A DNA stretch of 64,000 bases, taken from Leptospira andrefontaineae (GTDB taxonomy: Bacteria > Spirochaetota > Leptospiria > Leptospirales > Leptospiraceae). The stretch is taken from positions 248,001 to 312,000 of the forward strand of contig NZ_RQEY01000005.1 in the NCBI RefSeq assembly GCF_004770105.1, read 5' to 3'. The position numbers were made by a program, and so were the translations under genes. Below, piece after piece: positions 10,241 through 19,098 of this stretch (positions within the stretch are counted from its first letter, which is position 1; each line of letters starts with the position of its first letter). The notes beneath the pieces are model-generated. The model made no database searches. It was given only the letters and a program-made list of their open reading frames with translations, and was not told the origin of the DNA.

Positions 10241-11725
10241 ATGAAATTTCTGTCCAATCTCTTCAAGAAAAAAATAGGATCCGTCGACGACATTCTTATT
10301 TATCCGGAGGGAAAGAGGTTTTATAGGGATTCACATCCGATCCGCAAGACCATGATCGACGAGGATGCGGTAAAGATCATCCACCGTCTTCATAAATTTG
10401 GATACAAGGCCTATATCGTGGGCGGAGGAGTTCGGGACCTTCTTTTGGGACGCAAGCCAAAAGATTTCGACGTAGTCACCAACGCCACTCCGAATCAAAT
10501 TAAAAAAATCTTTAATAACTGTCGGATCATCGGTCGCAGATTTAAGATCGTTCATATTCTTTTCAAAGGAAAGGTGATCGAGGTCAGTACTTTTCGTTCT
10601 CTTCCCGAACATCGTTTTGAAAAACCTGTAGAAGATCAGGATTATCTGATCAAACGAGATAATAAATTCGGAACTCCGCAGGAAGATGCTGCGAGAAGAG
10701 ACTTCACGATCAACGCGTTATACTATGATATCCGTAATGATTCCATCGTGGATTATGTAGGCGGATACGAAGATATCCAAAGCAGACAACTCAGAGTGAT
10801 AGGAAATCCGGACATCTCATTTAGAGAAGATCCGGTCAGAATGTTGCGTGCAGTAAAATTTGCAGTACTTCTTGGTCTTAAAATAGACAAGGGAACTTCC
10901 AAATCTATTAAGAAGAATGTACACGAGTTGGAAAAGGCTTCTTCTTCCCGTATGTTGGAAGAATATAATAAAATTTTCCGCACCTGGAGAACTTCTCTTA
11001 TTTTCCAAGGTATGGCTCAAAATTCCCTGCTCGAAGTCCTACTTAAGGAAGCGTTCGAAAGAGAGCGCAGGAAAAATCCCGACTTCGGAGAGAAGTTTTT
11101 GGAGACCCGAGTTGGGAAACGTCTGGCGATTGCGGACAAACTTCTTACAGAAAGAGAAGAACTCACTCCTCAGATATTTTATGCACTTTTATTTTCCGAC
11201 CTTGCGGAAGAGTCTTTAACTAAGAAGAGTGGGGGGCACCTGGTTGCCTCCTTAAAACAATCTTTGGAGCCTATTTTCGAGAGACTAGGAACTCCTAAAA
11301 AAGATAAGGAAAGACTGATCAAGGTATTTGCGTCTCAAGAAAGATTTACCCATATCGAAGACGATAAAGCTTCTCAAAATAATTTTTTCCGTAAGAAAGA
11401 CTTCTTCTACGACGCGTTTTACGTTTATAAGATCAATGCGATCGCGGATAATAATGATAAGGCCCTACAGTCTGCATTCTTCTGGGAAATCTCTCTCCGT
11501 AAAAGGCCGGTTCTACCAAACAGTATTGGCGGCGGAGGAGGAGGCAGAAGAGAAGGCGGCCAACAACAGGGTGGACGTCCAAACCGAAATCGTAAAGAAA
11601 GAGAAGGCGGTGGCGGTCGATTCAAAGATCGTAATAAAAAAGGCGGCCGTCAAAACGGAGAACAGTCTAAACCGCAACAATCTGAAACAAGTTCAGAAGA
11701 TTCCGATTTTAACGAATCGGATTGA
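10241..11725 (+). CDS. pcnB: poly(A) polymerase I / tRNA nucleotidyltransferase family
   Basis: Class II nucleotidyltransferase that adds 3' adenosines to RNA. The head domain shows [19 protein letters not shown] (metal-binding DxD) followed by [14 protein letters not shown] and EVSTFR, which matches PcnB better than CCA-adding enzymes. [12 protein letters not shown] and [13 protein letters not shown] follow. The last roughly 65 residues are a Gly/Arg/Lys/Asn-rich, RGG-like disordered tail ending in an acidic stretch, probably an RNA-binding extension. Because tRNA CCA ends are not encoded here, a CCA-adding role cannot be excluded. It converges with recJ, with only 7 bp between the stops. 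Confidence 0.88.
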   Translation: MKFLSNLFKKKIGSVDDILIYPEGKRFYRDSHPIRKTMIDEDAVKIIHRLHKFGYKAYIVGGGVRDLLLGRKPKDFDVVTNATPNQIKKIFNNCRIIGRRFKIVHILFKGKVIEVSTFRSLPEHRFEKPVEDQDYLIKRDNKFGTPQEDAARRDFTINALYYDIRNDSIVDYVGGYEDIQSRQLRVIGNPDISFREDPVRMLRAVKFAVLLGLKIDKGTSKSIKKNVHELEKASSSRMLEEYNKIFRTWRTSLIFQGMAQNSLLEVLLKEAFERERRKNPDFGEKFLETRVGKRLAIADKLLTEREELTPQIFYALLFSDLAEESLTKKSGGHLVASLKQSLEPIFERLGTPKKDKERLIKVFASQERFTHIEDDKASQNNFFRKKDFFYDAFYVYKINAIADNNDKALQSAFFWEISLRKRPVLPNSIGGGGGGRREGGQQQGGRPNRNRKEREGGGGRFKDRNKKGGRQNGEQSKPQQSETSSEDSDFNESD

Positions 11726-11732
11726 TATTGTT

Positions 11733-13637
11733 CTATTCGAAGGATTGGACCACAAATTGAAGGTTGGTCTTTCCTCTAAAAGTGTTCTCTTCTAAACTTC
11801 CCCAAAGATCTAACTCACCTTTTTCTCTTAATACCTGAGAAAATTCTTCTGCCTTATTCCAAATAATACATTGGATGGATTCGGAAGATGCTAAAATTTT
11901 GAACCTTGCATGTTTACCATCTGATAGAGGACGATAAGAAAGTATTCTTGCACCTTTCACAGAAAGTAATGGAGCGGGATTTTCCATACCGAAAGGTTCA
12001 AATAGTCCAAGTTCGATGTATAAATTTTCTCTTAACTCTTGAGGCCTGAGACTTACCAAACTTTTGGTCTCTTCTTGTAGGCCTGAAACTTTTTCCGATT
12101 CCAACCAACTTCCTGCTTCTTGGAGAAGAATTTCTGCAAGTTTTGGTATCTGATCGATTGAAAGAGAAAATCCTCCCGCTTCTTTGTGGCCGCCGAATTG
12201 GTGAAAAATATTCTCAGCTTTTTTAAGAAGGTTCAGAACATTCTCACGTCCGTAGGCTCTTACACTTCCCTTTGCGTGTCCATGATCCGGGGCTATAAAA
12301 ATAACGGGTCTTTTATATTGTTCCACAAGTTTTGTGGCTACGATCCCTGATACACCTGGTTCGAAATCGGGTTCGTAACAGAAAAGGATTGGCCTTTCTG
12401 TTCTTTCTCTTTTCCTTTTTAGGAAACCTTCTACTCTGAATAAATTTCTTTTGGTTCTTTCTCTTCTTTCTTCGTTTAATTTCAGAAGGTCAGTTGCGAG
12501 AATTTCCGCTTCCTTGTCCGAGTTGGAAAGAAGAAGCCCAAGTGCCGCTTCTGTTTTTTGCATCCTGCCTGCAGCGTTTAATGCAGGACCAATGCTCCAG
12601 CCCAAGTCTCTAGAGAGTATCTTCTTCTTATCTAGATCTAATTGAGATAAAAGTTTTTCCAAACCGGGACGATGTGAAAATTCTCCCGTTTTGATCTTCT
12701 GAAGAGTAAAACAACCTTCTTTGACTATAATCCTATTTTCTCCCACAAGCGGCATCATATCGGTGATTGTTCCAATAGAGGCAAGATCCAGATTTTTCAA
12801 AACCTGTTCCCAAATGGCAGGTGAAGAAGAAATTTGAGAATAGAAAACTTCTCTTTCCGGAAATTGGGTTTTGGAAGTAGTAGGCCAATCTATAAAACTA
12901 CCGGAAAAACGTTTTTCTGCTTCCGACTTATCTCCCTGGAAAAGTTTGATCCCATTTTTTACAAGAGACCCGCTAAAGAATGTTTCCCCATCGGAGATCC
13001 AGACCAAAGAATTATAATTATCTAATGTAGTATAAAGCCATGCAGTGATCAGTTTCCATGCAATCACGGAAGTGCAGATCTTTTCCGTAGGATAAAGAGA
13101 ATCTCCTCTTTTAGGAGAGATAAGTTTACAAGAAGAAGGTATTCTTTCCGGAATTTCGTGGTGATCCAAAACCACAACCTGCATTCCTTCTTTGTTCAAT
13201 TCTTCTATTTCAGCACTATTGCTTGTTCCAAAGTCAAGTGTTACGAGTAGGTCAGGTTTGACCTCTCTCACATATTTCATCGCTGGTTCACATAAGCCGT
13301 AATCTTCTTCGCTGGAAGTTTTTACGGTAAGTTTTCCAGGATGTATCCCTCTTAAAAAATTGGCGAGTAGACTTGTAGAACAAACGCCATCACTATCCCT
13401 ATCTCCATAGAGTAGGATGGATTTATTTTCTTTGATTGCTGTCTGAAGAATGCGGATAGATTCATCCATGTCCGGTAATAAAAACGGAGAAGGAAGATCT
13501 GCAATATTTTGGGTAAGGACTTTTATAGGCTCGGAAACCCCTCCGAATTTTGTCCCGAACACATGGGACTGAAGAGGGGTTAGGCCTTGGATGGAAGAAT
13601 TTGGTAGGTTATGAAAATCCGGTCCATGCTGGGGCAT
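11733..13637 (-). CDS. recJ: single-strand-specific 5'-3' exonuclease RecJ
   Basis: Degrades single-stranded DNA in recombination and mismatch repair. The DHH-family motifs are visible: DRDSDG (motif I, near residue 80), TLDFGTSN and VVVLDHHEIPE (DHH, near residue 155). Further on are the DHHA1 segment (VSGIVATKLVEQYKRPVIF, GSVRAYG, FGGHKEAGGFSL) and a C-terminal OB-like part. The ATG at 13637 directly follows the bactofilin stop. A TTG at 13652 inside the end of that gene, just after GGGAA, is the alternative start. Either way the two genes are probably translationally coupled. Confidence 0.93.
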   Translation of the reverse strand: MPQHGPDFHNLPNSSIQGLTPLQSHVFGTKFGGVSEPIKVLTQNIADLPSPFLLPDMDESIRILQTAIKENKSILLYGDRDSDGVCSTSLLANFLRGIHPGKLTVKTSSEEDYGLCEPAMKYVREVKPDLLVTLDFGTSNSAEIEELNKEGMQVVVLDHHEIPERIPSSCKLISPKRGDSLYPTEKICTSVIAWKLITAWLYTTLDNYNSLVWISDGETFFSGSLVKNGIKLFQGDKSEAEKRFSGSFIDWPTTSKTQFPEREVFYSQISSSPAIWEQVLKNLDLASIGTITDMMPLVGENRIIVKEGCFTLQKIKTGEFSHRPGLEKLLSQLDLDKKKILSRDLGWSIGPALNAAGRMQKTEAALGLLLSNSDKEAEILATDLLKLNEERRERTKRNLFRVEGFLKRKRERTERPILFCYEPDFEPGVSGIVATKLVEQYKRPVIFIAPDHGHAKGSVRAYGRENVLNLLKKAENIFHQFGGHKEAGGFSLSIDQIPKLAEILLQEAGSWLESEKVSGLQEETKSLVSLRPQELRENLYIELGLFEPFGMENPAPLLSVKGARILSYRPLSDGKHARFKILASSESIQCIIWNKAEEFSQVLREKGELDLWGSLEENTFRGKTNLQFVVQSFE

Positions 13638-13639
13638 AA

Positions 13640-13960
13640 TTACATGATGCAATTCCCGCTGAATTTTGCTCCTGATTCGATTTCAAGATCCGGGGTGCGA
13701 ACATCTCCGACTAATTTGCCTGTCTTGCGGACGGAAACTTTGGAGGCAGCGCTGATATTTCCTTTTAGATCTCCCTCGATTTCCAGGGTTCCTGTTTCGA
13801 TATCGGCCTCGACTCTTCCTGTTTCTCCTACGATCAAAGATCCTGTGGTCTCAATGGTGCCTTTGAATTGACCCTTGATCTTCAGTGCGTTATTGAAACG
13901 TAGTTTGCCTCGGAATTGGATGTCTTCCCCGATAATCGTGTCTATGGATTCTTCGCTCAT
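13640..13960 (-). CDS. bactofilin
   Basis: A small polymer-forming cytoskeletal protein, 106 aa from the ATG at 13960, which has GGAG five bases upstream; the longer frame to 13996 lacks a ribosome site. The central part consists of repeated short beta-helix turns rich in Gly, Ile and Val (GEDIQFRGKLRF, LKIKGQFKGTIE, GSLIVGETGRVEADIE, GTLEIEGDLKGNI), the hallmark of the DUF583/bactofilin right-handed beta-helix. In other bacteria bactofilins scaffold wall-modifying enzymes and cell shape; a role in helical morphology is only inference. It is upstream of and coupled to recJ. Confidence 0.9.
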   Translation of the reverse strand: MSEESIDTIIGEDIQFRGKLRFNNALKIKGQFKGTIETTGSLIVGETGRVEADIETGTLEIEGDLKGNISAASKVSVRKTGKLVGDVRTPDLEIESGAKFSGNCIM

Positions 13961-14038
13961 GAGTCTCCATTCTCGGACCCCGATCGGACCTTTCAAATGT
14001 TTTTCCCGACATAAGACTATTTTTTTGAGTTTATAAAG

Positions 14039-14171
14039 GTTCGCACAAAGCTCACGGAGGACACGAAGAAAAGGGTCGGTAGGATGTAGGAGTTCCTACA
14101 ACTTAGGCGGGGTGATGTTGGAATTCCAACAAACAACATCCCTTCGTGATCTTGGTGCTCTCCGTGCGAAA
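14039..14171. repeat. dispersed composite inverted repeat, copy 3
   Basis: The outer arms GTTCGCACAAAGCTCACGG and CTCTCCGTGCGAAAC are inverted. The centre carries two further palindromes: TGTAGGAGTTCCTACA (14085-14100, near perfect) and TGTTGGAATTCCAACA (14116-14131, perfect). It sits upstream of bactofilin and ends 5 bp from the stop of the iron-ADH homologue. Confidence 0.85.
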
Positions 14172-14175
14172 CTTA

Positions 14176-15345
14176 CTAGAATGCTGCGACTAGAATCGTT
14201 TCGATCTCGTTTTTAGGGAGTTCCCTAGGCAAGGAATCCAAGAATGGAAAAGAAGAAGCAAGACTTGCGATCCCTGGAAGATCTATCTTACGTACTTCGT
14301 ACTCGGAAAGCCTTTGAGGGATTTTGAGTTCTATATAAATTTTACGAATTCCTTCTACCGCTTTGATGGCCGCTTCGATCACCGAAATATTGGTGATGTC
14401 CTCGTCCAAGGCTTTTGCGATCATCACATACTTACCCGCGGAAGAAGTGAGGTTATATTCCATCACGTGAGGAAGAAGAATGGACATCGCCTGGAAAACG
14501 TCCAGGTTCGTTAAGTTGGAAGCAGCTAAGGAAAGTGCATAACAAAGTCCTAATGAGCTAGATGAATGTGACATTCCTACAAGCAAACTTGCTCCAAAGA
14601 TCGCGTTTTTATATTGTAAGTTCTTCGGATCTCTGATAGCGGGAACTAAGTTTTTATAAATGATCTCTATTGCTCTTAAGGAAGAAGAGTTTGTGAGTTC
14701 ATTCGAATATTTGGAAAGAATACTGTCCACTGCAGCCGCTAGAATTCCAACTCCGACTTTTGCAACGTCAGCAGAAGTCATAAAGCTACTGATCTTTGCA
14801 TCGGCGATCACCATCTCTGGGAAAAGGAATTCGTTAGCGAAATAACGAACGGTCCTATCGTCATCCATATACACTGTAGCAGTAGGAGAACATTCCAATC
14901 CCATTACCGGATGAGTAGGGATAAGAATGAGAGGTATCGGTTTTTTAAGCCTGATATTCTTTTTCAGGATGAAAACATCTTCTGCGAAAGCATCATTATT
15001 TGCAAGAAGTGCGACTAACTTTGCAGTGTTCAGGCTTTCGTAAGAACCATAGCCTATAATACAATTTGCGTTGGAGATCCTAGCGAAGTACGCGGCGGTA
15101 TCTAGTTCTTTTAATGTAGGTTCCTTCTCGATATTATCATAAAGAATTACACCATCTATATGTTTCTCTAAAGAAGTTTTTATGATGGAGAACTCGTCCA
15201 TATTCTCCAACTCACTTTGAGTAGAGAGTATGACCGCGCGGTTGCCGATGTTCTTAACGAAGTTACCCATTTTAAAGCCGCAATCGACTTCAAAATGGAT
15301 TTTGGTGGGAAAACTAAAATTGATCCAGTCGGGGAGTATCGGCAT
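14176..15345 (-). CDS. iron-containing alcohol dehydrogenase homologue, metal site lost
   Basis: The 389-aa length and overall pattern (GYGSYESLNTAK nucleotide-binding part, IPLILIPTHP, a helical C-terminal half with SILLPHVMEYN) place it in the Fe-ADH/glycerol-dehydrogenase fold. By-eye alignment to FucO-type enzymes puts Gly200, Ala204, Tyr269 and Val283 where the four metal ligands (Asp, His, His, His) should be. The Asp of the GGGSxxD motif is Asn. It is therefore probably not a working metal-dependent dehydrogenase; it may be regulatory or have a new activity. The frame is intact, so it is not a decaying pseudogene. It is transcribed alone, downstream of a terminator. Confidence 0.75.
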   Translation of the reverse strand: MPILPDWINFSFPTKIHFEVDCGFKMGNFVKNIGNRAVILSTQSELENMDEFSIIKTSLEKHIDGVILYDNIEKEPTLKELDTAAYFARISNANCIIGYGSYESLNTAKLVALLANNDAFAEDVFILKKNIRLKKPIPLILIPTHPVMGLECSPTATVYMDDDRTVRYFANEFLFPEMVIADAKISSFMTSADVAKVGVGILAAAVDSILSKYSNELTNSSSLRAIEIIYKNLVPAIRDPKNLQYKNAIFGASLLVGMSHSSSSLGLCYALSLAASNLTNLDVFQAMSILLPHVMEYNLTSSAGKYVMIAKALDEDITNISVIEAAIKAVEGIRKIYIELKIPQRLSEYEVRKIDLPGIASLASSFPFLDSLPRELPKNEIETILVAAF

Positions 15346-15384
15346 TGTGTGTCGTTCTCCCTTTTAATTGAGAGGAAGTATGTA

Positions 15385-15418
15385 AAATCCGGAATCCAAG
15401 GGAAACAATTCCGGATTT
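15385..15418 (-). terminator. terminator-like hairpin after the flgM-like gene
   Basis: AAATCCGGAAT and ATTCCGGATTT form an 11-bp perfect stem with a 12-nt loop, 10 bp beyond the flgM-like stop. The U-run is weak on the minus strand. It separates the rsmI operon from the iron-ADH gene. Confidence 0.75.
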
Positions 15419-15427
15419 AATTAGTGA

Positions 15428-15751
15428 TTAACGGCCTAAAAAAGATTCTGCGATACGATCAGCTACTGCGTTTAAAATTTCAGGGCTGAGATTATCGTAA
15501 TCTCCGTTCTTAAGTTTTTCCTTAACTTCTTTTAGTTTGGTAGAACGTTCAGAATCCACAGGACTTGCTACGATCTTTTGTGCGATCGTTTGCACTTCTG
15601 CTTGGATACGTGCTTCCGAAGCCTTTTGTTTAGCAGTGTCGGAAATAGAAATATTATCAAATGATTCTTTAGATTCAGATTTGCGTACAGGAGTCGACTT
15701 ACGTGGCTCGTAAGATCCTCCGCCAATGCCGCCTATTTTATCGATAGTCAT
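15428..15751 (-). CDS. FlgM-like anti-sigma-28 factor (probable)
   Basis: A 107-aa protein with a disordered, Gly/Ser/Lys-rich N-terminus and a helical C-terminus. The pattern ISDTAKQKASEARIQ, then KLKEVKEKLKNGDYD, then AVADRIAESFLG resembles FlgM, where the C-terminal half binds FliA. In other bacteria FlgM holds back late flagellar genes until the hook is complete. It lies 12 bp downstream of rsmI with GAGGG before the ATG, in the lipoprotein-rsmI operon. The family call is from pattern similarity only. Confidence 0.55.
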   Translation of the reverse strand: MTIDKIGGIGGGSYEPRKSTPVRKSESKESFDNISISDTAKQKASEARIQAEVQTIAQKIVASPVDSERSTKLKEVKEKLKNGDYDNLSPEILNAVADRIAESFLGR

Positions 15752-15763
15752 GGGTTTTCCCTC

Positions 15764-16513
15764 TCACTCCAAAGTATCGGCATCTCCGACACGTCCGTTA
15801 AGCATTTTTTTAGGATTTGTATAGATTAATACTACAAATTCACCCTTTTCCGGGAATTTCAGGGACTCGAGGGCTTGAACGGGTTCTATTTTTAGGATTT
15901 CCTCATGGATTTTGGTCAACTCCCTCCCTAAAAGAATAGGAGAATTCGGAAAAATTTCCCGGATCGCAGACAGGGTATCCCTAATCCTATGAACCGATTC
16001 GAAGATGGTAAGAACCCCTTCGAAGTTTTCCCATTCTTTGAGTTGGTTTCTTTTTTTACCCTTCTTCTCTGATAAAAAACCTAAGAATAGGGAAGGTTGC
16101 ACCTGCCATCCTGAAACAGAAAGCATGGAAGTAAGAGCACTTGCTCCGGGGATCGGAACGATTGGAATATTCTCTTCTCTTAAAATTCGGACCAATTGGG
16201 AGCCCGGATCCGAAACTCCTGGAGTTCCTGCATCTGAAACTAAGGCCAAGGTCTTTCCTGATTTCAGATCTTCTATAATACCTTTATAAGGTTCGGCACC
16301 TTGGTCTTTATATAAAGTCCTAGCTTGGGTAGAAATTTCGTAGGTTTGTAGAAGTCTTCTGCTATGAGAAGAATTTTCGCAATAGATTACATCTACTTGC
16401 TTAAGCACCTGAACGGCTCTGAAAGTAATATCTTCTAAGTTTCCTATGGGAGTAGCAACTACATAGGCAGCGCCCGGGCGAATAGTAAATTTAGAAGCGT
16501 TAGCCTCGCTCAT
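15764..16513 (-). CDS. rsmI: 16S rRNA (cytidine-1402-2'-O)-methyltransferase
   Basis: Methylates the ribose of C1402 in the decoding centre using SAM. The tetrapyrrole-methylase fold is recognised from YVVATPIGNLEDITFRA, ENSSHSRRLL, LVSDAGTPGVSDPG (SAM loop) and IPGASALTSMLSVSG. I choose the ATG at 16513, whose ATGA overlaps the stop of the upstream lipoprotein gene; this gives 249 aa. The longer frame to 16582 would run inside that gene. Tight overlap points to translational coupling. Confidence 0.93.
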   Translation of the reverse strand: MSEANASKFTIRPGAAYVVATPIGNLEDITFRAVQVLKQVDVIYCENSSHSRRLLQTYEISTQARTLYKDQGAEPYKGIIEDLKSGKTLALVSDAGTPGVSDPGSQLVRILREENIPIVPIPGASALTSMLSVSGWQVQPSLFLGFLSEKKGKKRNQLKEWENFEGVLTIFESVHRIRDTLSAIREIFPNSPILLGRELTKIHEEILKIEPVQALESLKFPEKGEFVVLIYTNPKKMLNGRVGDADTLE

Positions 16514-17199
16514 AGATTGCAACCCGGCGGAGATTCTCCCGCAGGGCAGGCGCAGCCTGTAGCCGCATTTCCCTTTGTACAAGGATTACAGGCGGTTCCG
16601 ACAGGACAAAGGGCTTGTGTAGAAGTAGAGCAGCTTGCCACAGTGCATGCAGTAGGATTGCAGCTGGTATTGGTTCCACAATGATCCGGATAGATGGAAC
16701 TACATCTTGTGATCGGAGTGGACATATTAGAAGTGATTCCCGTATTCAATAATGCTCTTAATGTGAAAGTATATACCTCACATTTTTGGAACATCTGTAT
16801 CGGGGAGAACGGCTGATAATTTTCGATCGTCTGAGTTACTACATTAGAGGTAGAAGCTTGGATCGCCAGCTGAGGAAAAGAAGGTTGTACCCCGTTTTCT
16901 AAGTATAGATTTGCGCTACTGATCGTTTCTCCGGCGGAAGGAATGGCAAAAGTAATATAAAGATTATAACCTACAAACTGAGGTTCCAGATTAGTGATAT
17001 AATACTTCAGATCATACTCTGGCTTATGAGTATCTATATTATCGTATTTAGCGGTGATTGAAAAAATCTGGGGAACTCCTACCGGAGTTATGAACACATA
17101 AGGTGACTGGGCCACCTCAGTATTCGTTCCGCAAGATGCGAAAAATAAAAAAACCGAGAATAAAACCGCCTGAAAGGCAGGGGTTTTTAGGTTGCCCAT
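16510..17199 (-). CDS. putative lipoprotein, cysteine-rich C-terminus
   Basis: From the ATG at 17199 (MGNLKTPAF) the 229-aa product has a hydrophobic signal ending in FFASC, a spirochaete-style lipobox. The body is Ser/Thr/Gln-rich and beta-like. The last 60 residues hold about a dozen Cys among Asn, Thr and Pro (TSCNPTACTVASC, GTACNPCTKGNAATGCACPAG), resembling a disulfide-rich surface repeat. Frame extension upstream of 17199 overlaps the divergent gene and is not credible. The function is unknown. It is the first gene of the rsmI operon. Confidence 0.75.
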   Translation of the reverse strand: MGNLKTPAFQAVLFSVFLFFASCGTNTEVAQSPYVFITPVGVPQIFSITAKYDNIDTHKPEYDLKYYITNLEPQFVGYNLYITFAIPSAGETISSANLYLENGVQPSFPQLAIQASTSNVVTQTIENYQPFSPIQMFQKCEVYTFTLRALLNTGITSNMSTPITRCSSIYPDHCGTNTSCNPTACTVASCSTSTQALCPVGTACNPCTKGNAATGCACPAGESPPGCNL

Positions 17200-17293
17200 C
17201 TTTAGGGTATGTTGGATTCTAAATTTACAACCCACAAGGATAGAATTCGACCTTGGAGTGGTCTTACAACTAAAAAAATGGGGCTTCCTCATC

Positions 17294-18016
17294 GTGACTA
17301 GAGTTCGAACATTATTAATTTCCGTAGTTTTTATAGTATTCTTCATCTTCTTATTGGTGGTCTTATTTTGGACCGATGACGATACGTCAGACTCCAAGAA
17401 TAAAAAAAGTGAGGCAGAAGCACTCGCCAGCATTTTTGGTGGGGGATCCGGAGCCAATTCGGGAAATTCTGCTTATGGCAAAACAGGCGCGGATCCTTCC
17501 TTATTCGATTCCAATTCTGATTTTTATAAAGCCGGAAAAGCAGAATATCGTGAACCGGAAGTAGGGGAACCTTCTTCTGAAAATAAACCTGGAGGAGCAC
17601 CTGCTTCCGATTCGGACAACCCAGTAAATCCTCAAACCGGAAAACCTTATACCAACGAAGAAATGGAAAGGTTTACTCAACTTAAAGAAAAATTTCCGAA
17701 TAACTCCCTTCTCCCTAGCCGTATGAGTCCCGCAGAAAAAGAACAGAGAAAAGTTTTTGAACAAAAAGTATCCGAAGCTACTCGGGCAGTTCTGAGTCGC
17801 ACTGCATCTAAGGACCAAACAGTAACGTATTACGATTATATGGAAAAACAATCTAAGGACAGACTCGAGATCGTAAAATATCTGGTGGATTTGCAAAAGG
17901 GATCCGGAGATCCAGAACAAGAGAAGAAATTAGAAACTATCCAACAAACTATGATCCAACAGTTGGAACAAGTACAGAAGGATAAGCAAAGAGCTTACGA
18001 ACAAGCCGGTTTGTGA
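17294..18016 (+). CDS. single-pass membrane protein of unknown function
   Basis: I take the GTG at 17294 as start (240 aa). It is immediately followed by one strong membrane segment (TLLISVVFIVFFIFLLVVLF, residues about 5-24) with positive charge on the N-terminal side. The outside part is hydrophilic, Gly/Ser/Pro-rich at first and then Glu/Gln/Lys-rich and helical, ending in a likely coiled coil (QTMIQQLEQVQKDKQRAYEQ). It is not recognised. It is divergent from the lipoprotein gene, with the starts about 95 bp apart. Confidence 0.7.
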   Translation: MTRVRTLLISVVFIVFFIFLLVVLFWTDDDTSDSKNKKSEAEALASIFGGGSGANSGNSAYGKTGADPSLFDSNSDFYKAGKAEYREPEVGEPSSENKPGGAPASDSDNPVNPQTGKPYTNEEMERFTQLKEKFPNNSLLPSRMSPAEKEQRKVFEQKVSEATRAVLSRTASKDQTVTYYDYMEKQSKDRLEIVKYLVDLQKGSGDPEQEKKLETIQQTMIQQLEQVQKDKQRAYEQAGL

Positions 18017-18035
18017 AGGTTCTTTTTTGATAGTC

Positions 18036-18137
18036 TTTTCTCACGCGAAGCCGCTAAGAATAGAAGGTTTATTGCACAGCAAGCAAGTAGTTTTACAAAC
18101 TACTAAACCTTAGCGTTCTTTGCGACTTTGCGTGAAC
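18036..18137. repeat. dispersed composite inverted repeat, copy 4
   Basis: The left arm TCTCACGCGAAGCCGCTAAG and right arm CTTAGCGTTCTTTGCGACTT plus TGCGTGAAC are inverted. The centre holds AGTAGTTTTACAAACTACT, a further inverted repeat. It lies between two convergent gene ends. Confidence 0.85.
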
Positions 18138-18143
18138 TAAACT

Positions 18144-19022
18144 TTATTTCATATATTGATCCAAGAATTTGATCTGATCGCGAATTAATCTTTCGAATAA
18201 AGGTGAATGATACACCTCAAAATGATCCGCGGGATAATGGATAACTTTTCCTAACGGCGCATCATTCGCGCATTTTATTGCGATTTCTGGATCCATTAAG
18301 GTTTCCTTGTCGCTAACGCATACAAGTAAAGGGCATTTTACTTTTTTTGCATATTTATAAGCGTCGTAAAATAACATATCGATTGCAGAGCCTGCCGTAA
18401 CTCTATTATCAAACTTATATCCTTCCGGCATGACCGATTTCCATCCTTCTAATGCGCCGGGAACGGTGACGAATGCTTTATTTCCAGGAAGTCCTACAAT
18501 TGGAACGTATCTTCTTGGTAACTCAAAGAAGGAGCGGAAAGTATCGGATAGGATCGGAAAAGTTAAACGAAGCAGATTTACGAATCCTGATTTAAGAGCG
18601 GGCGCTCTTCCTTGTAGCACGGGACATTGTACGATTGCTGCCCCTAATTCAGGATGTTTGGAAGCGGAAACCACAACATGACTGGAACCTAAGGAAGTTC
18701 CCCATAACGCGATTTTTGAAGAATCCAATTCAGGATTTTCTTTCACGAATCGGATTGCGGAATCTATATCCTCTAGATACCGAGAAATATTCATGTATTG
18801 TCTTGGATTTCCTCCTGATTCTCCTAAATGTCTGAAATCGAAAGAAAGGACTGCGTATCCTGCATCTGAAAATTCCCGTTCATACTGTTCCAACTTCATA
18901 TCATGGGTCGCTCCTCCTCCATGTACTAGGATAATTGTTGGAAATGGTTTTTTGCCTGAGGGAAGTGTGAGCCAGGAGGTGCAGAAGCTGTCTCCAGAAT
19001 TAAACTTTGTTTTGGTTGTCAT
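18144..19022 (-). CDS. alpha/beta hydrolase
   Basis: Serine hydrolase of unknown substrate, 292 aa from the ATG at 19022 (GGAG six bases upstream). The oxyanion segment LVHGGGATHDM, the nucleophile elbow GTSLGS (Ser), the acid in SDKETLMDPE and the His in ADHFEVYH form a complete triad. The pattern fits the dienelactone-hydrolase/dipeptidyl-peptidase-like group. It is divergent from a TetR repressor gene, with two palindromic operators between them. It is therefore probably induced by a small molecule that may also be its substrate. Confidence 0.85.
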   Translation of the reverse strand: MTTKTKFNSGDSFCTSWLTLPSGKKPFPTIILVHGGGATHDMKLEQYEREFSDAGYAVLSFDFRHLGESGGNPRQYMNISRYLEDIDSAIRFVKENPELDSSKIALWGTSLGSSHVVVSASKHPELGAAIVQCPVLQGRAPALKSGFVNLLRLTFPILSDTFRSFFELPRRYVPIVGLPGNKAFVTVPGALEGWKSVMPEGYKFDNRVTAGSAIDMLFYDAYKYAKKVKCPLLVCVSDKETLMDPEIAIKCANDAPLGKVIHYPADHFEVYHSPLFERLIRDQIKFLDQYMK

Positions 19023-19034
19023 AGGATTCTCCAA

Positions 19035-19051
19035 TACGTATGGTGTACGTA
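19035..19051. promoter_or_regulatory. operator 1 of the hydrolase/tetR intergenic region
   Basis: TACGTATGGTGTACGTA has the same half-sites as operator 2 with one mismatch in the arms. It lies 13-29 bp upstream of the hydrolase start, in position to block its promoter. Confidence 0.75.
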
Positions 19052-19066
19052 ATAGGACGGAATATA

Positions 19067-19083
19067 TACGTACGATGTACGTA
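19067..19083. promoter_or_regulatory. operator 2 of the hydrolase/tetR intergenic region
   Basis: TACGTAC-GAT-GTACGTA is a perfect 17-bp palindrome ending 15 bp before the tetR ATG. Its centre is 32 bp from that of operator 1. The pair suggests autoregulation and control of the hydrolase by the adjacent TetR protein. Confidence 0.8.
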
Positions 19084-19098
19084 AATCAAGTAAAAAAA

